Source: Eggerthellaceae bacterium (GTDB lineage: Bacteria; Actinomycetota; Coriobacteriia; Coriobacteriales; Eggerthellaceae). Taken from it: 45,022 nucleotides of DNA. The notes below the pieces were generated by a model. The model was not told the DNA's origin, did not search any database, and saw only the letters and a program-made list of their open reading frames with translations. The DNA lies in contig JAFRLO010000007.1 in the NCBI GenBank assembly GCA_017431165.1, positions 1-45,022 on the forward strand. The letters run 5' to 3'. The position numbers were made by a program, and so were the translations under genes. Shown here piece after piece: positions 1 to 8,022 of the stretch. The first letter of the stretch is position 1; each line of letters starts with the position of its first letter.

Positions 1-48
1 ACCTCTTCGTTACCAACGAAGTGCTCTACCGAGCTGAGCTACACAGGC
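1..48 (-). tRNA. tRNA-Thr (anticodon GGT), 3' part missing
   Basis: Read on the minus strand from position 48, an acceptor strand GCCTGTG is followed by a D arm GCTCAGCTCGGTAGAGC and an anticodon stem CTTCG/CGAAG that closes the loop TTGGTAA. The anticodon is GGT, so this is tRNA-Thr. The window edge cuts the T arm and 3' acceptor strand. It lies 5 nt downstream of tRNA-Tyr and is probably co-transcribed with it. A second threonine tRNA (TGT) is at the other end of the window. Confidence 0.93.
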
Positions 49-53
49 GAAAA

Positions 54-138
54 TGGTGGGAGCGCTAGGATTCGAACCTAGGTAGGCAACGCCAACGGGT
101 TTACAGCCCGTCCCCTTTAGCCACTCGGGCACACTCCC
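54..138 (-). tRNA. tRNA-Tyr (anticodon GTA)
   Basis: This is a class II tRNA on the minus strand. The acceptor GGGAGTG starts at 138. The anticodon stem ACGGG/CCCGT closes the loop CTGTAAA (anticodon GTA). A long variable arm follows, then a T loop with TTCGAAT, and the 3' CCA is encoded (54-56). The 85-nt length and long variable arm are normal for bacterial tRNA-Tyr. It is first in a tRNA pair with tRNA-Thr(GGT). Confidence 0.96.
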
Positions 139-248
139 AAATTCGTCGCTCAATTCATGTGTATTTATAAAGCTGCCTGCTTTACGGATTCCCACTTCAT
201 GCGCTACATTTACAGCGCGTGAAGATATCGAAACCACAAAGCGTATGA

Positions 249-277
249 ATAATACGCTAGTAATCCGGGCATGTCAA
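249..277 (-). promoter_or_regulatory. sigma-70-type promoter of the tRNA-Tyr/tRNA-Thr unit
   Basis: On the minus strand TTGACA (272-277) is separated by exactly 17 nt from TATTAT (249-254), a near-consensus housekeeping promoter. The predicted start is near 242, about 105 nt upstream of the mature tRNA-Tyr. The rest of the 328-bp tRNA/nlpC interval holds only the plus-strand promoter listed next and short palindromes such as CGCATATGCG at 432-441. No gene is credible in it. Confidence 0.85.
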
Positions 278-388
278 CACTTTACACGCCTCCGGGCGTA
301 TCATTTTCTGCGAACGAAGCGGTTCGTAGTATTCGTATGAATCTTATGCGCAAAAGCGCTTCGATACTGTAAGTTGACGCGTCCAAAG

Positions 389-397
389 TGGTATGAT
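389..397 (+). promoter_or_regulatory. extended -10 promoter for the NlpC/P60 gene
   Basis: The motif TGGTATGAT is a TGn-extended -10 element, with no good -35 at 17-18 nt. It predicts a start near 404 and a leader of about 60 nt. It is the best plus-strand promoter in the interval, but the assignment is inferred. Confidence 0.45.
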
Positions 398-466
398 GCT
401 TGTTCAATATGGATGGGCGCGCGTACGTAGGCGCATATGCGTTGAGGCGCATTCGAAAGGGAGACG

Positions 467-1498
467 ATGGATTCATCGCAAAAACATATCCGCACATCGC
501 TTTTGGCGCTTTTTGTGAGCATCGTTTTAGCATGCTCTCTTGCGCCCGCCCTCGCCTTCGGCACCCCTGCTTCCGAAAAGCAGGCCGAAGCCGAAGCCGC
601 GCTCGCAACACTCAACTCCTTGCAAGAAGAACTCGACAAGGCATCCAATGATTACTTCGAGGCGCTCGCCGAGCAGGAAGCTGCTCAAGCAAAGATGGAT
701 GAGGCGCAGAAGCGCATCGATGTAGCGACCCTGCGCATCAGCGAACTGCAGACGCAGCTTTCCACCCGCGCACGCAGCATGTACCGCAATGGCGTCACCA
801 CGTTCTTCGACATCCTCCTAGGATCCTCCACATTCACGGAATTCGCCACGAATTGGGATCTTCTCGATCAGATGAACGAGAAGGACGCCTCGATGGTCCA
901 GGAGACAAAGAAGCTCCGCGCCGAAATCCAAGAGCAGAAGGATGAATTCGCGCGGCAAGAGAAAATAGCCGCTGAGAAGAAGGAAGAGGCCGAGAAGGTC
1001 AAGGACGAGGCGCAGCGTCTCGTAGACGAGATGCAAGCGACCTACGATAGCTTAAGCGAAGAGGCTGCCGCACTGCTCGAGCAGGAGCGCGCTGCCCAAT
1101 CCGCTGCCGCAGCTGCCAACGCAGTCAACTCCATCAATAGCAATTCGGGCGGCGGCAACTCCGGCTACCTCCCCCCTGCCGATGATGGCACTATCGTCGG
1201 ACGTGCAATGGCCTATGTCGGTAACGGCGAATACGTATGGGGCGCATGCAGCCCTGGCGAGTTCGACTGCTCGGGTTTTGTGAGCTACTGCCTCACCGGA
1301 TCCTATTCACGTCTCGGTACCACCTACACCTTCCTCGGATGGACTGAGGTCGACGATCCCCAGCCAGGCGATGTCTGCGTGAACGAAGGCCACTGCGGAA
1401 TCTATGTTGGCAACGGCATGATGGCGCATGCGGCCTCCCCTGGCGAAGGCATCATCGTAAGTGGCGTCCAGGGCGGCATGATCTACGTCCGTTACTAA
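467..1498 (+). CDS. secreted coiled-coil NlpC/P60 peptidoglycan endopeptidase
   Basis: A 343-residue exported cell-wall hydrolase. Residues 1-30 are a signal peptide with a long hydrophobic core ending APALA. Residues 38-210 are a Glu/Lys/Ala-rich coiled coil, as in RipA/CwlO/PcsB-type proteins. A Ser/Gly linker (about 222-240) leads to a C-terminal NlpC/P60 domain. The catalytic Cys is C268 in FDCSGF, the His is H309 in GHCGIYVG, and H321 in MAHAA is the likely third residue. The family cleaves D-Glu to diamino-acid bonds in stem peptides outside the membrane, usually at division. The start ATG has a purine-rich AAGGGAG just upstream with short spacing. VLAC at residues 19-22 is a poor lipobox, so ordinary secretion is preferred. 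It is monocistronic, with its own promoter and terminator. Confidence 0.9.
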   Translation: MDSSQKHIRTSLLALFVSIVLACSLAPALAFGTPASEKQAEAEAALATLNSLQEELDKASNDYFEALAEQEAAQAKMDEAQKRIDVATLRISELQTQLSTRARSMYRNGVTTFFDILLGSSTFTEFATNWDLLDQMNEKDASMVQETKKLRAEIQEQKDEFARQEKIAAEKKEEAEKVKDEAQRLVDEMQATYDSLSEEAAALLEQERAAQSAAAAANAVNSINSNSGGGNSGYLPPADDGTIVGRAMAYVGNGEYVWGACSPGEFDCSGFVSYCLTGSYSRLGTTYTFLGWTEVDDPQPGDVCVNEGHCGIYVGNGMMAHAASPGEGIIVSGVQGGMIYVRY

Positions 1499-1523
1499 GC
1501 ACCTTGCAAACAACGAATCCCCG

Positions 1524-1549
1524 AAGGCGCGTTTTAAACGCGCCTTTTT
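1524..1549 (+). terminator. intrinsic terminator after the NlpC/P60 gene
   Basis: AAGGCGCG (1524-1531) pairs with CGCGCCTT (1539-1546) across a 7-nt loop, followed by a T run, 26 nt after the stop codon. Confidence 0.88.
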
Positions 1550-1593
1550 GATGCAATGGCACTTGCATGCGATTCGTGACGGTTACGGCGCTC

Positions 1594-1702
1594 AAAAAGC
1601 CCCTGATGGGCTTTGGACGAGGTCGGAAACACCACATATGACAACACTAAGCACCCGTATTCTCTTATTCAACGCGCTTTGCAATCTGGGAGGAAAACCT
1701 CC
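1594..1702. other. structured intergenic segment with two extra hairpins
   Basis: Between the nlpC terminator and the putP terminator are two further hairpins. One is AAAGCCC/GGGCTTT (1596-1614), which on the minus strand is followed by TTTTT-like sequence and so resembles a minus-strand terminator. The other is GGAGG-AAAA-CCTCC (1689-1702). No ORF with a ribosome site is seen. The segment could be an extended putP 3' UTR or a small RNA ending at the first hairpin. Confidence 0.4.
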
Positions 1703-1716
1703 GACCCAGTGAAACA

Positions 1717-1753
1717 AGAGGGCGTGCGGATCTTACCGATCAGCACGCCCTCT
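1717..1753 (-). terminator. terminator after putP
   Basis: AGAGGGCGTGC (1717-1727) and GCACGCCCTCT (1743-1753) form a perfect 11-bp stem. On the minus strand it starts 23 nt after the putP stop and is followed by TTGTTT. Confidence 0.8.
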
Positions 1754-1775
1754 TTATAAGAAGCTTTTAGGATTG

Positions 1776-3434
1776 CTACAAGACGGGTTCTTTCTCGAAA
1801 AACTCGACTGCAACCTCGGTAGGCTCTACAGCGTTCGCCTCGATGGCCTTCTCGAGCGAGTCGGCCTCGAGCACGGGTTCGTCTTCCATATACGTGTCGA
1901 ATTCAGCATAGACAGACGCATCCGGCTCTTTCGTGAGCTTCGATACCAAAACGATCAGAATGCAGCTCGTCAAGAACGCGGGCAAAAGCTCGTAGATGCC
2001 GAAGATGCCACCGATAGGCTTGATCAGGTTATGCCAGATCAAAACCATGGCGGCACCGCCAAGCATGCCAGCGACAGCACCGTACTTGTTCGTACGACGC
2101 CAATACAGCGAGAAAAGCATCAGGGGGCCGAAGGAAGCACCCAGACCAGCCCATGCGTACGAGACGACACCGAAGATCGAGGAGTTCTCGTCGAATGCAA
2201 CGAAGATGCCAAACAGAAGGACGACGACGAGCGTGATGCGGGATACGACCAGAACTTGATTGTCGGTAGCATTCTTCTTGAAAATGCCGCGATAGATGTT
2301 CTCAGCAACGGACGAGCCAGTGATGAGCAGATAGGAAGAAGCAGAACTCATGGAGGCTGCTAAAATGCCGCATACAACAACGCCGCACACAAAGCTCGGG
2401 AGAATCATGCGAGAGAGGACGATGAAAATCGTCTCGGCATCAGGATTCGTGAGCAGAGCACCTGGAATGACTGCACGGCCGATGATACCGATGCCCACAG
2501 CGCAAGCCATGGAAACGACAACCCAAACGATGGCGATACGACGAGAAACCTTGACTTCCTCGTTGCTGCGAACGCCCATGAAGCGGACGAGAATCTGCGG
2601 CATACCGAAATAACCGAGACCCCAGGACATCGTCGAGATGATGGTGAGCAAACCGTAGGAAGCCGCAGAATCGAACAGAGGCATGCCGTCTTCAACCACT
2701 TGGAGACCATCAGACCCCACAGTAGGCACCGCTATCGATGTCATTGACAAGAAGCCGGGGATATCCGAGAGGAACGCGACGGCATTGTCGAATCCGGATG
2801 CAGCAACGACAGTGCCGACCACGACGACTGCGAGCGCGAAGAACATCAAGCAGCCTTGTACGAAGTCGGTTGCGACGACGGAGAGGTAGCCGCCGACCAA
2901 AGTGTAGAGGAATACGATGAGAGCACCTAAGATCATCATCGTGGAGTAGCTCAAACCGAACAGAGTATTGAACAAGCGACCGCAGGTTACGAAGCAGCTG
3001 CCGACATAGACGCAGAAGAAGATGAGAATGATGACGGCGCATACGGTGCCGACGATATTCTTCTCATCGTGGAAGCGCTTGCTAAAGAAGCCGGGGACGG
3101 TGATTGCATCGCCAGCCTTGATGGAGTAACGGCGCAGGCGCTCTGCGACAAGCTTCCAGTTCAGGTACGTGCCGATGGCAAGACCGATGCAGGTCCAACC
3201 GACATCGGAAGCGCCGCACCAGTATGCCAAGCCTGGCAAACCCATCAACAGATAGCCCGACATGTCCGATGCCTCGGCGGAAAGCGCCGTGAACCACGGG
3301 CCGACCTTACGACCGCCAAGGAAGTACTCAGACGCAGAGGAGTTCGAACGCCTCGCGTATATGAAACCAATCGAAATGACCACGATGAAGTAGATCAACA
3401 TCGCGAGCATTACCAAGAAGTCGCCAGATTCCAT
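1776..3434 (-). CDS. putP: Na+/proline symporter family permease (PutP-like)
   Basis: A 552-residue polytopic permease of the sodium:solute symporter family. The N-terminal half has the PutP hallmark FTALSAEASDMSGYLLMGLPG-type segment with the Na+-site serines, then LNWKLVAERLR. SSASSYLLITGSSVAENIYR in the middle and SYAWAGLGASFGPLMLFSLYW further on match PutP in order. About 13 membrane helices can be followed, and the last 60 residues are an acidic cytoplasmic tail. The family imports proline (sometimes other solutes) with Na+. The start is the ATG at 3434, with AGGA 8 nt upstream; a further upstream ATG adds a charged, unlikely extension. It diverges from the aminotransferase gene. Substrate is inferred from family resemblance. 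Confidence 0.9.
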   Translation of the reverse strand: MESGDFLVMLAMLIYFIVVISIGFIYARRSNSSASEYFLGGRKVGPWFTALSAEASDMSGYLLMGLPGLAYWCGASDVGWTCIGLAIGTYLNWKLVAERLRRYSIKAGDAITVPGFFSKRFHDEKNIVGTVCAVIILIFFCVYVGSCFVTCGRLFNTLFGLSYSTMMILGALIVFLYTLVGGYLSVVATDFVQGCLMFFALAVVVVGTVVAASGFDNAVAFLSDIPGFLSMTSIAVPTVGSDGLQVVEDGMPLFDSAASYGLLTIISTMSWGLGYFGMPQILVRFMGVRSNEEVKVSRRIAIVWVVVSMACAVGIGIIGRAVIPGALLTNPDAETIFIVLSRMILPSFVCGVVVCGILAASMSSASSYLLITGSSVAENIYRGIFKKNATDNQVLVVSRITLVVVLLFGIFVAFDENSSIFGVVSYAWAGLGASFGPLMLFSLYWRRTNKYGAVAGMLGGAAMVLIWHNLIKPIGGIFGIYELLPAFLTSCILIVLVSKLTKEPDASVYAEFDTYMEDEPVLEADSLEKAIEANAVEPTEVAVEFFEKEPVL

Positions 3435-3493
3435 ACCTAGATTCCTATCTCTTGTGCCTCTCCCACCGATTATAAGGTGATACCTGTATTTCA

Positions 3494-3550
3494 CCTTGCA
3501 ATCATGCTGGAATAAATTGCAAGGATTATACTTTACTTCATTAAAGTAAA
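3494..3550. promoter_or_regulatory. putP promoter region with two nested inverted repeats
   Basis: On the minus strand TATAAT lies at 3525-3530, giving a start near 3518. Just downstream, CCTTGCAAT (3494-3502) and ATTGCAAGG (3516-3524) form a perfect 9-bp repeat with 13-nt spacer, centres two helical turns apart. Just upstream, TTTACTT (3532-3538) and AAGTAAA (3544-3550) form a 7-bp repeat covering the -10/-35 spacer. These are good operator candidates. The first could also fold at the 5' end of the putP mRNA. Confidence 0.6.
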
Positions 3551-3599
3551 CGTGCTGTTCGGCTTACGAAATAGGTAGACGGAACGTAAAGGAGCAGCT

Positions 3600-3641
3600 A
3601 TGTTTGCGAACTGGGTGAATAAAGCGTTGAAAGGATACTGA
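3600..3641 (+). CDS. 13-residue leader ORF upstream of the aminotransferase
   Basis: An ATG at 3600 with an ideal AAAGGAG site 6 nt upstream opens a 13-codon frame, MFANWVNKALKGY, ending TGA at 3639-3641, only 4 nt before the aminotransferase ATG. The next gene's own AGGA site lies inside the last codons. The layout suggests translational coupling or a regulatory leader peptide. No attenuator hairpin is evident. Whether the peptide is made is inferred from the ribosome site alone. Confidence 0.5.
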   Translation: MFANWVNKALKGY

Positions 3642-3645
3642 CACC

Positions 3646-4932
3646 ATGCCCACGTATGCGGAAATGACAGCAGAAGAGCTTCTCGAGGCAAAGCGCGCGC
3701 TCTTGGCGCAATACGAAGCCTACAAGGCCAAGGATCTCAAGCTGAATATGGCACGCGGCAAGCCCGCGAGCGCACAGCTCGACTTAAGCCTCCCCCTTCT
3801 TAGCGCGATCACCTCAACAAGCGACCTGCATGCAGCCGATGGCACCGATTTGCGCAACTATGGCGTGCTCGATGGCATTCCCGAAGCCAAAGAGCTCATG
3901 GCGAGCATGCTCGACGACGACCCCGAAAACGTCATCGTATTCGGCAATGCAAGCCTTCCGATCATGTACGACACGCTTGCACGCTGCATCGATTTCGGGA
4001 CGTGCGGATCTGCGCCATGGCATACTTATGATTCGCTCATCTGGATTTGTCCAGTGCCAGGTTACGACCGCCATTTCGCCATCACCGAGGCATTCGGCAT
4101 CACGATGGTTCCCGTACGCATGGACGAGAACGGACCGGATATGGACGAGGTCGAACGCATCGCGGCATCAGATGAGCGCGTCAAAGGCATCTGGTGCGTC
4201 CCCAAATACTCCAATCCTGGTGGCGTGACCTATTCCGATGAGGTCGTGCGACGCCTCGCATCCATGGAGACCGCAGCCGAAGATTTCCGGATCTTCTGGG
4301 ATAACGCATATTGCGTCCATCATCTCTATGATGAAGCCGACAAACAGGACCAGCTTTTAGATATCGGCAAGGCATGCATCGAGGCAGGCAACCCGAATCG
4401 CTACTTCAAGTTCGCCTCCACAAGCAAGATCACATTCCCCGGTGCGGGTATCGCAGCCATGGCCGCAAGCCCCGAGAACATCGCGGAAGCAAAGAAGCGC
4501 ATAGGTATCCAGACCATCGGCTACGACAAGATCAACCAAATGCGCCACGTACTCTTCCTGAAAGACGCGCAGGGTATCGCTGCGCACATGTCGCAGCATG
4601 CAGCCATCATTCGCCCGAAATTCGAATTGGTATGCAGCAAGCTCGAAGAAGGGTTGAAGGATGCGGGAGTCGGCTCATGGACGAACCCGAATGGCGGTTA
4701 TTTCGTCTCGTTCGATGCGCCTTCAGGCACGGCCAAGCGCATCGTTTCGCTCGCGAAGGATGCTGGCGTTGTCATGACGGGCGCCGGTGCAACGTGGCCA
4801 CACGGCGAAGACCCTTACGATTCCAATATCCGCATCGCGCCAACGCTGCCCCCGCTCGAGGAGCTTGATGTCGCGATGGACGTCTTCGTATGCTGCGTGA
4901 AGCTCGCTTCGATAGAGAAGATGCTCGCGTAA
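3646..4932 (+). CDS. aspartate aminotransferase, subgroup Ic (MocR-like fold)
   Basis: A 428-residue PLP enzyme of the class I fold. It begins with a helical segment and LNMARGKPASAQLDL, typical of the Ic aspartate aminotransferases found in actinobacteria. NYGVLDG (71-77), the GNASLPIMYD segment (100-109), KYSNPGGVTY (187-196), FWDNAYCVHH (217-226) and the Schiff-base lysine K261 in STSKITFPGAG appear in the expected order. The expected reaction is L-aspartate plus 2-oxoglutarate to oxaloacetate plus L-glutamate in the cytosol. The gene follows a short leader ORF and ends at a strong terminator. A broader amino-acid or 2-aminoadipate range cannot be excluded. Confidence 0.88.
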   Translation: MPTYAEMTAEELLEAKRALLAQYEAYKAKDLKLNMARGKPASAQLDLSLPLLSAITSTSDLHAADGTDLRNYGVLDGIPEAKELMASMLDDDPENVIVFGNASLPIMYDTLARCIDFGTCGSAPWHTYDSLIWICPVPGYDRHFAITEAFGITMVPVRMDENGPDMDEVERIAASDERVKGIWCVPKYSNPGGVTYSDEVVRRLASMETAAEDFRIFWDNAYCVHHLYDEADKQDQLLDIGKACIEAGNPNRYFKFASTSKITFPGAGIAAMAASPENIAEAKKRIGIQTIGYDKINQMRHVLFLKDAQGIAAHMSQHAAIIRPKFELVCSKLEEGLKDAGVGSWTNPNGGYFVSFDAPSGTAKRIVSLAKDAGVVMTGAGATWPHGEDPYDSNIRIAPTLPPLEELDVAMDVFVCCVKLASIEKMLA

Positions 4933-4968
4933 CGAAACGGCACGTACCATACAGCATCCTATGTACAA

Positions 4969-5004
4969 GAAGGGGTCCGCAACAATGAAGCGGGCCCCTT
5001 CCTT
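4969..5004. terminator. bidirectional terminator between convergent genes
   Basis: GAAGGGGTCCGC (4969-4980) pairs with GCGGGCCCCTTC (4990-5001) through 12 pairs, one of them G-T, with a 9-nt loop and CTTT after it. It sits between the aminotransferase and the substrate-binding protein gene and can serve both. Confidence 0.88.
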
Positions 5005-5024
5005 TGCTATCGCGTATTCGTGTT

Positions 5025-6119
5025 TTATGCCGCTGGGCAGTACTTCGTGATCTCGGCATACTCCGCATCCGAGATCTTATAGCCATACATCGTCTCGAAG
5101 TAATTCTTCACAACATCTTTCGCACCGGTACCCACAAGTTCTGGATACAGAAGATGCGGCAGCCATTGCGCGCCGAGCACCTGGTTGACCGACGGAGGAG
5201 AATTCAGCCAGCCATAAGGTACGCTCGGCACCAGATAGTACTTGCCGTTCTGCACTGCGGAAAGCGACGACCAAGCGGGGTCGCCAGCGATCTTCGAATA
5301 CAGATCTGCGCTCTGAATCAACAGAACATCAGGATCCCACACGGCAAGCTGCTCGAGGCTGATCTCGTTACCGAATCCGTTGCCGACGACGTTCTCGGCA
5401 ACGATGGCGTTGTTAGCGACCATATCGATGAGAGCCGCATGGAACGAGCCTTGCGCGAGACCATGGGTCTCATCGGTCAGGAACGCAACGCTCACGCGCT
5501 TGTCATCGGGTACCTTCGCCATGGCAGCCTGAGAATCGCTTATCGCCTTCTTGCAATAGTTCGCCAACTCGCTTGCACGCTTTTCATTGCCTAAAATCTG
5601 ACCTAATGTGGTGTAGACCTGGTCGTAGGTGTCAAGCGTCGCTTCGATGTGAATGACGGGAATGCCCAGTGACTCTTGGAGTTTGTCGAGGTCCTCGACG
5701 ATGCCCTTCTTCGCCTCGCCGATATCGATGACGAGCTCCGTGCCCGCTGCAACGACCTCTTCCTTATTGAAGCTACCCTTCGTACCATACAGGGCACCGA
5801 AGACCTTATAGTTTGCGCTCTTAATGCCGAAGCATTTCTCCTCATCAGCTGTAAGCTCACTGGAAAGGCCGCACAGAACCTTCGGATCGAAGGTCATGAT
5901 AACCTGCTGGGCCATCGAGCCCGAAGGCGCAACTTTCGTGGCCTTCGCAGGAATCTCGACAGTACGGCCGCACGAATCCGTGAATTGCACGGTCTTCTGC
6001 GCGGAACCGCCTGAACCGGATGAGCATGCCCCTAACGCAAGCGCGCAGACCGCGCACAGGATGCATGCGAAGATCACGCTTACGAGTCGTGAGGTTTGAG
6101 TTGTCCTGAATGAAACCAT
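5025..6119 (-). CDS. ABC transporter substrate-binding lipoprotein (FecB/BtuF type)
   Basis: A 364-residue lipoprotein. Hydrophobic residues 11-30 end in the lipobox LGAC (C32), then a Ser/Gly linker. The mature part is a type III periplasmic-binding fold: VQFTDSCGRTVEIPAKATKV at the start, two lobes, and WDPDVLLIQ near the lobe hinge. Such proteins catch ferric siderophores, haem, cobalamin or, in MolA-like members, molybdate/tungstate, and deliver them to FecCD-type permeases. The ligand cannot be told here. The start ATG at 6119 has AAGGA 5 nt upstream and lies inside the ATPase gene, overlapping it by 40 nt. It is the last gene of the importer operon. Confidence 0.9.
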   Translation of the reverse strand: MVSFRTTQTSRLVSVIFACILCAVCALALGACSSGSGGSAQKTVQFTDSCGRTVEIPAKATKVAPSGSMAQQVIMTFDPKVLCGLSSELTADEEKCFGIKSANYKVFGALYGTKGSFNKEEVVAAGTELVIDIGEAKKGIVEDLDKLQESLGIPVIHIEATLDTYDQVYTTLGQILGNEKRASELANYCKKAISDSQAAMAKVPDDKRVSVAFLTDETHGLAQGSFHAALIDMVANNAIVAENVVGNGFGNEISLEQLAVWDPDVLLIQSADLYSKIAGDPAWSSLSAVQNGKYYLVPSVPYGWLNSPPSVNQVLGAQWLPHLLYPELVGTGAKDVVKNYFETMYGYKISDAEYAEITKYCPAA

Positions 6120-6919
6120 CTCGTTCCTTTCTTGTCCATTTTTCCCAATTCCTTTACGGGCACGCACACGCGCACCTTATCGCCATAAAGAGAAGTGACT
6201 TCCACGTCGACGCCGTAGATGGTTCCCACCAATTCCCTGGTGATGACGTCTTTGGGATCGCCGTAGGCATACAGCTCGCCTTCGTGGATGACCAAAACGC
6301 TGTCCGAATAGAGGAATGCGTGATCGGGCTGATGCGTTGATTGGATGATCGACATACCCTCGCTCGATAATTCACGCACGCAAGAAAGCACACGCACGGT
6401 GTTACCGTAATCGAGCGCACTCGTCGGCTCATCCATGATGATGGTTTTCGCGTTCTGTGCGATGGCGCGTGCAATCAACGTAAGTTGCTGTTCGCCACCC
6501 GAGATCTGAGTGTACGGGCGCTTCGCAAGATTCTCGATGCCGACTTTTTCAAGCGCGGCATAGGCACGCTCTTTGTGCTCGGCCTTAGGCTGACCGATAT
6601 ACCCGACATCGGAGGCCGCGCTCATGAGCACCACGTCGATTACATCGTAATCGAACACGGAAGAATGCGATTGCGGAATATACGCTATCTCCTTCGCGCG
6701 CTGGCGCACCGAAAGCGAACGCATATCCTTCCCGTTCACGAGAATGGTGCCCGTATAGTTTCTGTAGAGTCCGAGCAGGCACTTGAACAGCGTCGTCTTG
6801 CCGGCGCCGTTATGGCCTAGGACGTTGACGAGAGTCTTGTCGGGAATCGTGAAATCAAGCCCCTTGAGCACTTGATTGTCGCCGAAGGCGAATCCAAGAT
6901 TCTTCACTTCGATGCTCAT
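6080..6919 (-). CDS. ABC transporter ATP-binding protein (FecE/BtuD type)
   Basis: A 279-residue ATPase of the iron/B12 importer class. Walker A is GHNGAGKTT (about 35-43), the Q-loop IPQSHSS (81-87), the signature ISGGEQQ (139-145), Walker B TIIMDEPTSALD (159-170) and the switch histidine STHQPDH (194-200). It should couple ATP hydrolysis at the cytoplasmic face to transport through the adjoining FecCD-type permease. Start and permease stop overlap by 4 nt. Its last 40 nt overlap the start of the binding-protein gene in another frame, so the C-terminal tail is coding in two frames. Confidence 0.93.
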   Translation of the reverse strand: MSIEVKNLGFAFGDNQVLKGLDFTIPDKTLVNVLGHNGAGKTTLFKCLLGLYRNYTGTILVNGKDMRSLSVRQRAKEIAYIPQSHSSVFDYDVIDVVLMSAASDVGYIGQPKAEHKERAYAALEKVGIENLAKRPYTQISGGEQQLTLIARAIAQNAKTIIMDEPTSALDYGNTVRVLSCVRELSSEGMSIIQSTHQPDHAFLYSDSVLVIHEGELYAYGDPKDVITRELVGTIYGVDVEVTSLYGDKVRVCVPVKELGKMDKKGTRWFHSGQLKPHDS

Positions 6920-7968
6920 CTGAGTTTCCTCCTCGTTATCAGATAGAGGAAGAACGGAGCGCCGATGAATGCGGTCAGGATGCCGATGGGAATCTCTGCC
7001 GTCGTCAAGAGACGGGACACGTCGTCGACGATAAGCAAGAAGCCGGCGCCCATGATCATCGATGCGGGCAAAAGCCTGCGGTAATCGGCTCCGACGAGCA
7101 TGCGGCATAAGTGCGGAACGACCAATCCGACCCAACCGATCATGCCCGTCACCGCAACGCTTGCCGCAGTGACGAGTGTCGCAGCGAGGATGACGACGAG
7201 ACGAACGACCTTCGTGTTGACACCGAGGGTTTCCGCCTCCTCATCGCCCATTGTGAGAATGTTGATACGCCAGCGCATGAGATACAAAGCGACAAGGCCT
7301 AATGCCATAGGAGCGATCACCATCGCAATGTCTTTGAGATTCGCGCTGGTAAGCGATCCCATGAGCCAATACGTGATTGCAGGAAGCGTATTGGCGGGGT
7401 CGGCAATCAGCTTGGTGAACGAGACGCCGGCTGACATGAGCGAGCTTATCATGACGCCGGAAAGCACTACCACAAGAACCTTGTTGCCTCGAGCACGGCT
7501 ACTTATGAGGAGAACGAGCAATACCGCGATGATCGCGAAAACGAACGCCATTCCCGAAATCGCAACGGAGCCCCAACCGAGAAGGATGGCGATTGCAGCG
7601 CCGAGTGCCGCTCCTTGCGAGGCACCGAGGATGTCGGGTGATGTGAGCGGATTCTGGAATGTACCCTGGAACGCCGCGCCAGCAGCGGACAGGCAGCATC
7701 CCACAAGCAATGCGAGAATGATTCGCGGCAAACGGACGTTATAGAACAAAGCCTCCGCCTGAGCGGTAGCACCCGTTTCGATATCGACGAAGGGGATGAG
7801 ATTCAAAAGCATGGCAAGAGCATCGCCTGGAGCGATTGGATACCTGCCGAGAAGAAGCGAGACGCACGCAGCCGCGACCATGATGACCGTGAGCACGATG
7901 ACAACGGTGCGAGCACGCCGGTTCGTGAATACGTCAGCTGGTGCTTTTTCCCTTGGCTCGTCCGCCAT
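6916..7968 (-). CDS. FecCD-family ABC transporter permease
   Basis: A 350-residue membrane protein with roughly ten hydrophobic helices. It has the family signatures RLPRIILALLVGCCLSAAGAAFQ-type near residue 80 (the coupling arginine pair at its start), NPLTSPDILGASQGA, and GMIGWVGLVVPHLCRMLVG near residue 280. Members form a dimeric pore for ferric-siderophore, haem, cobalamin or molybdate import. It is the first gene of the operon, with ATG at 7968 and AAGGGA 9 nt upstream, behind the repeat-rich promoter at 8023-8083. Only one permease gene is present, so a homodimer is expected. Confidence 0.92.
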   Translation of the reverse strand: MADEPREKAPADVFTNRRARTVVIVLTVIMVAAACVSLLLGRYPIAPGDALAMLLNLIPFVDIETGATAQAEALFYNVRLPRIILALLVGCCLSAAGAAFQGTFQNPLTSPDILGASQGAALGAAIAILLGWGSVAISGMAFVFAIIAVLLVLLISSRARGNKVLVVVLSGVMISSLMSAGVSFTKLIADPANTLPAITYWLMGSLTSANLKDIAMVIAPMALGLVALYLMRWRINILTMGDEEAETLGVNTKVVRLVVILAATLVTAASVAVTGMIGWVGLVVPHLCRMLVGADYRRLLPASMIMGAGFLLIVDDVSRLLTTAEIPIGILTAFIGAPFFLYLITRRKLR

Positions 7969-8022
7969 GAAAACGTTCCCTTGATGATCCTTCTCTATGA
8001 TTCCATCTGAATTATCTATTTT

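Noticed and set aside
10-237. 75-codon minus-strand frame across the first two tRNAs
   Set aside because: It is a translation of tRNA sequence (VPEWLKGTGCKPVGVAYLGSNPSAP), a recurrent spurious ORF.
139-466. Possible c-di-AMP (ydaO-type) riboswitch before the NlpC/P60 gene
   Set aside because: This riboswitch often controls wall hydrolases, but its conserved sequence blocks were not found and the predicted leader is only about 60 nt.
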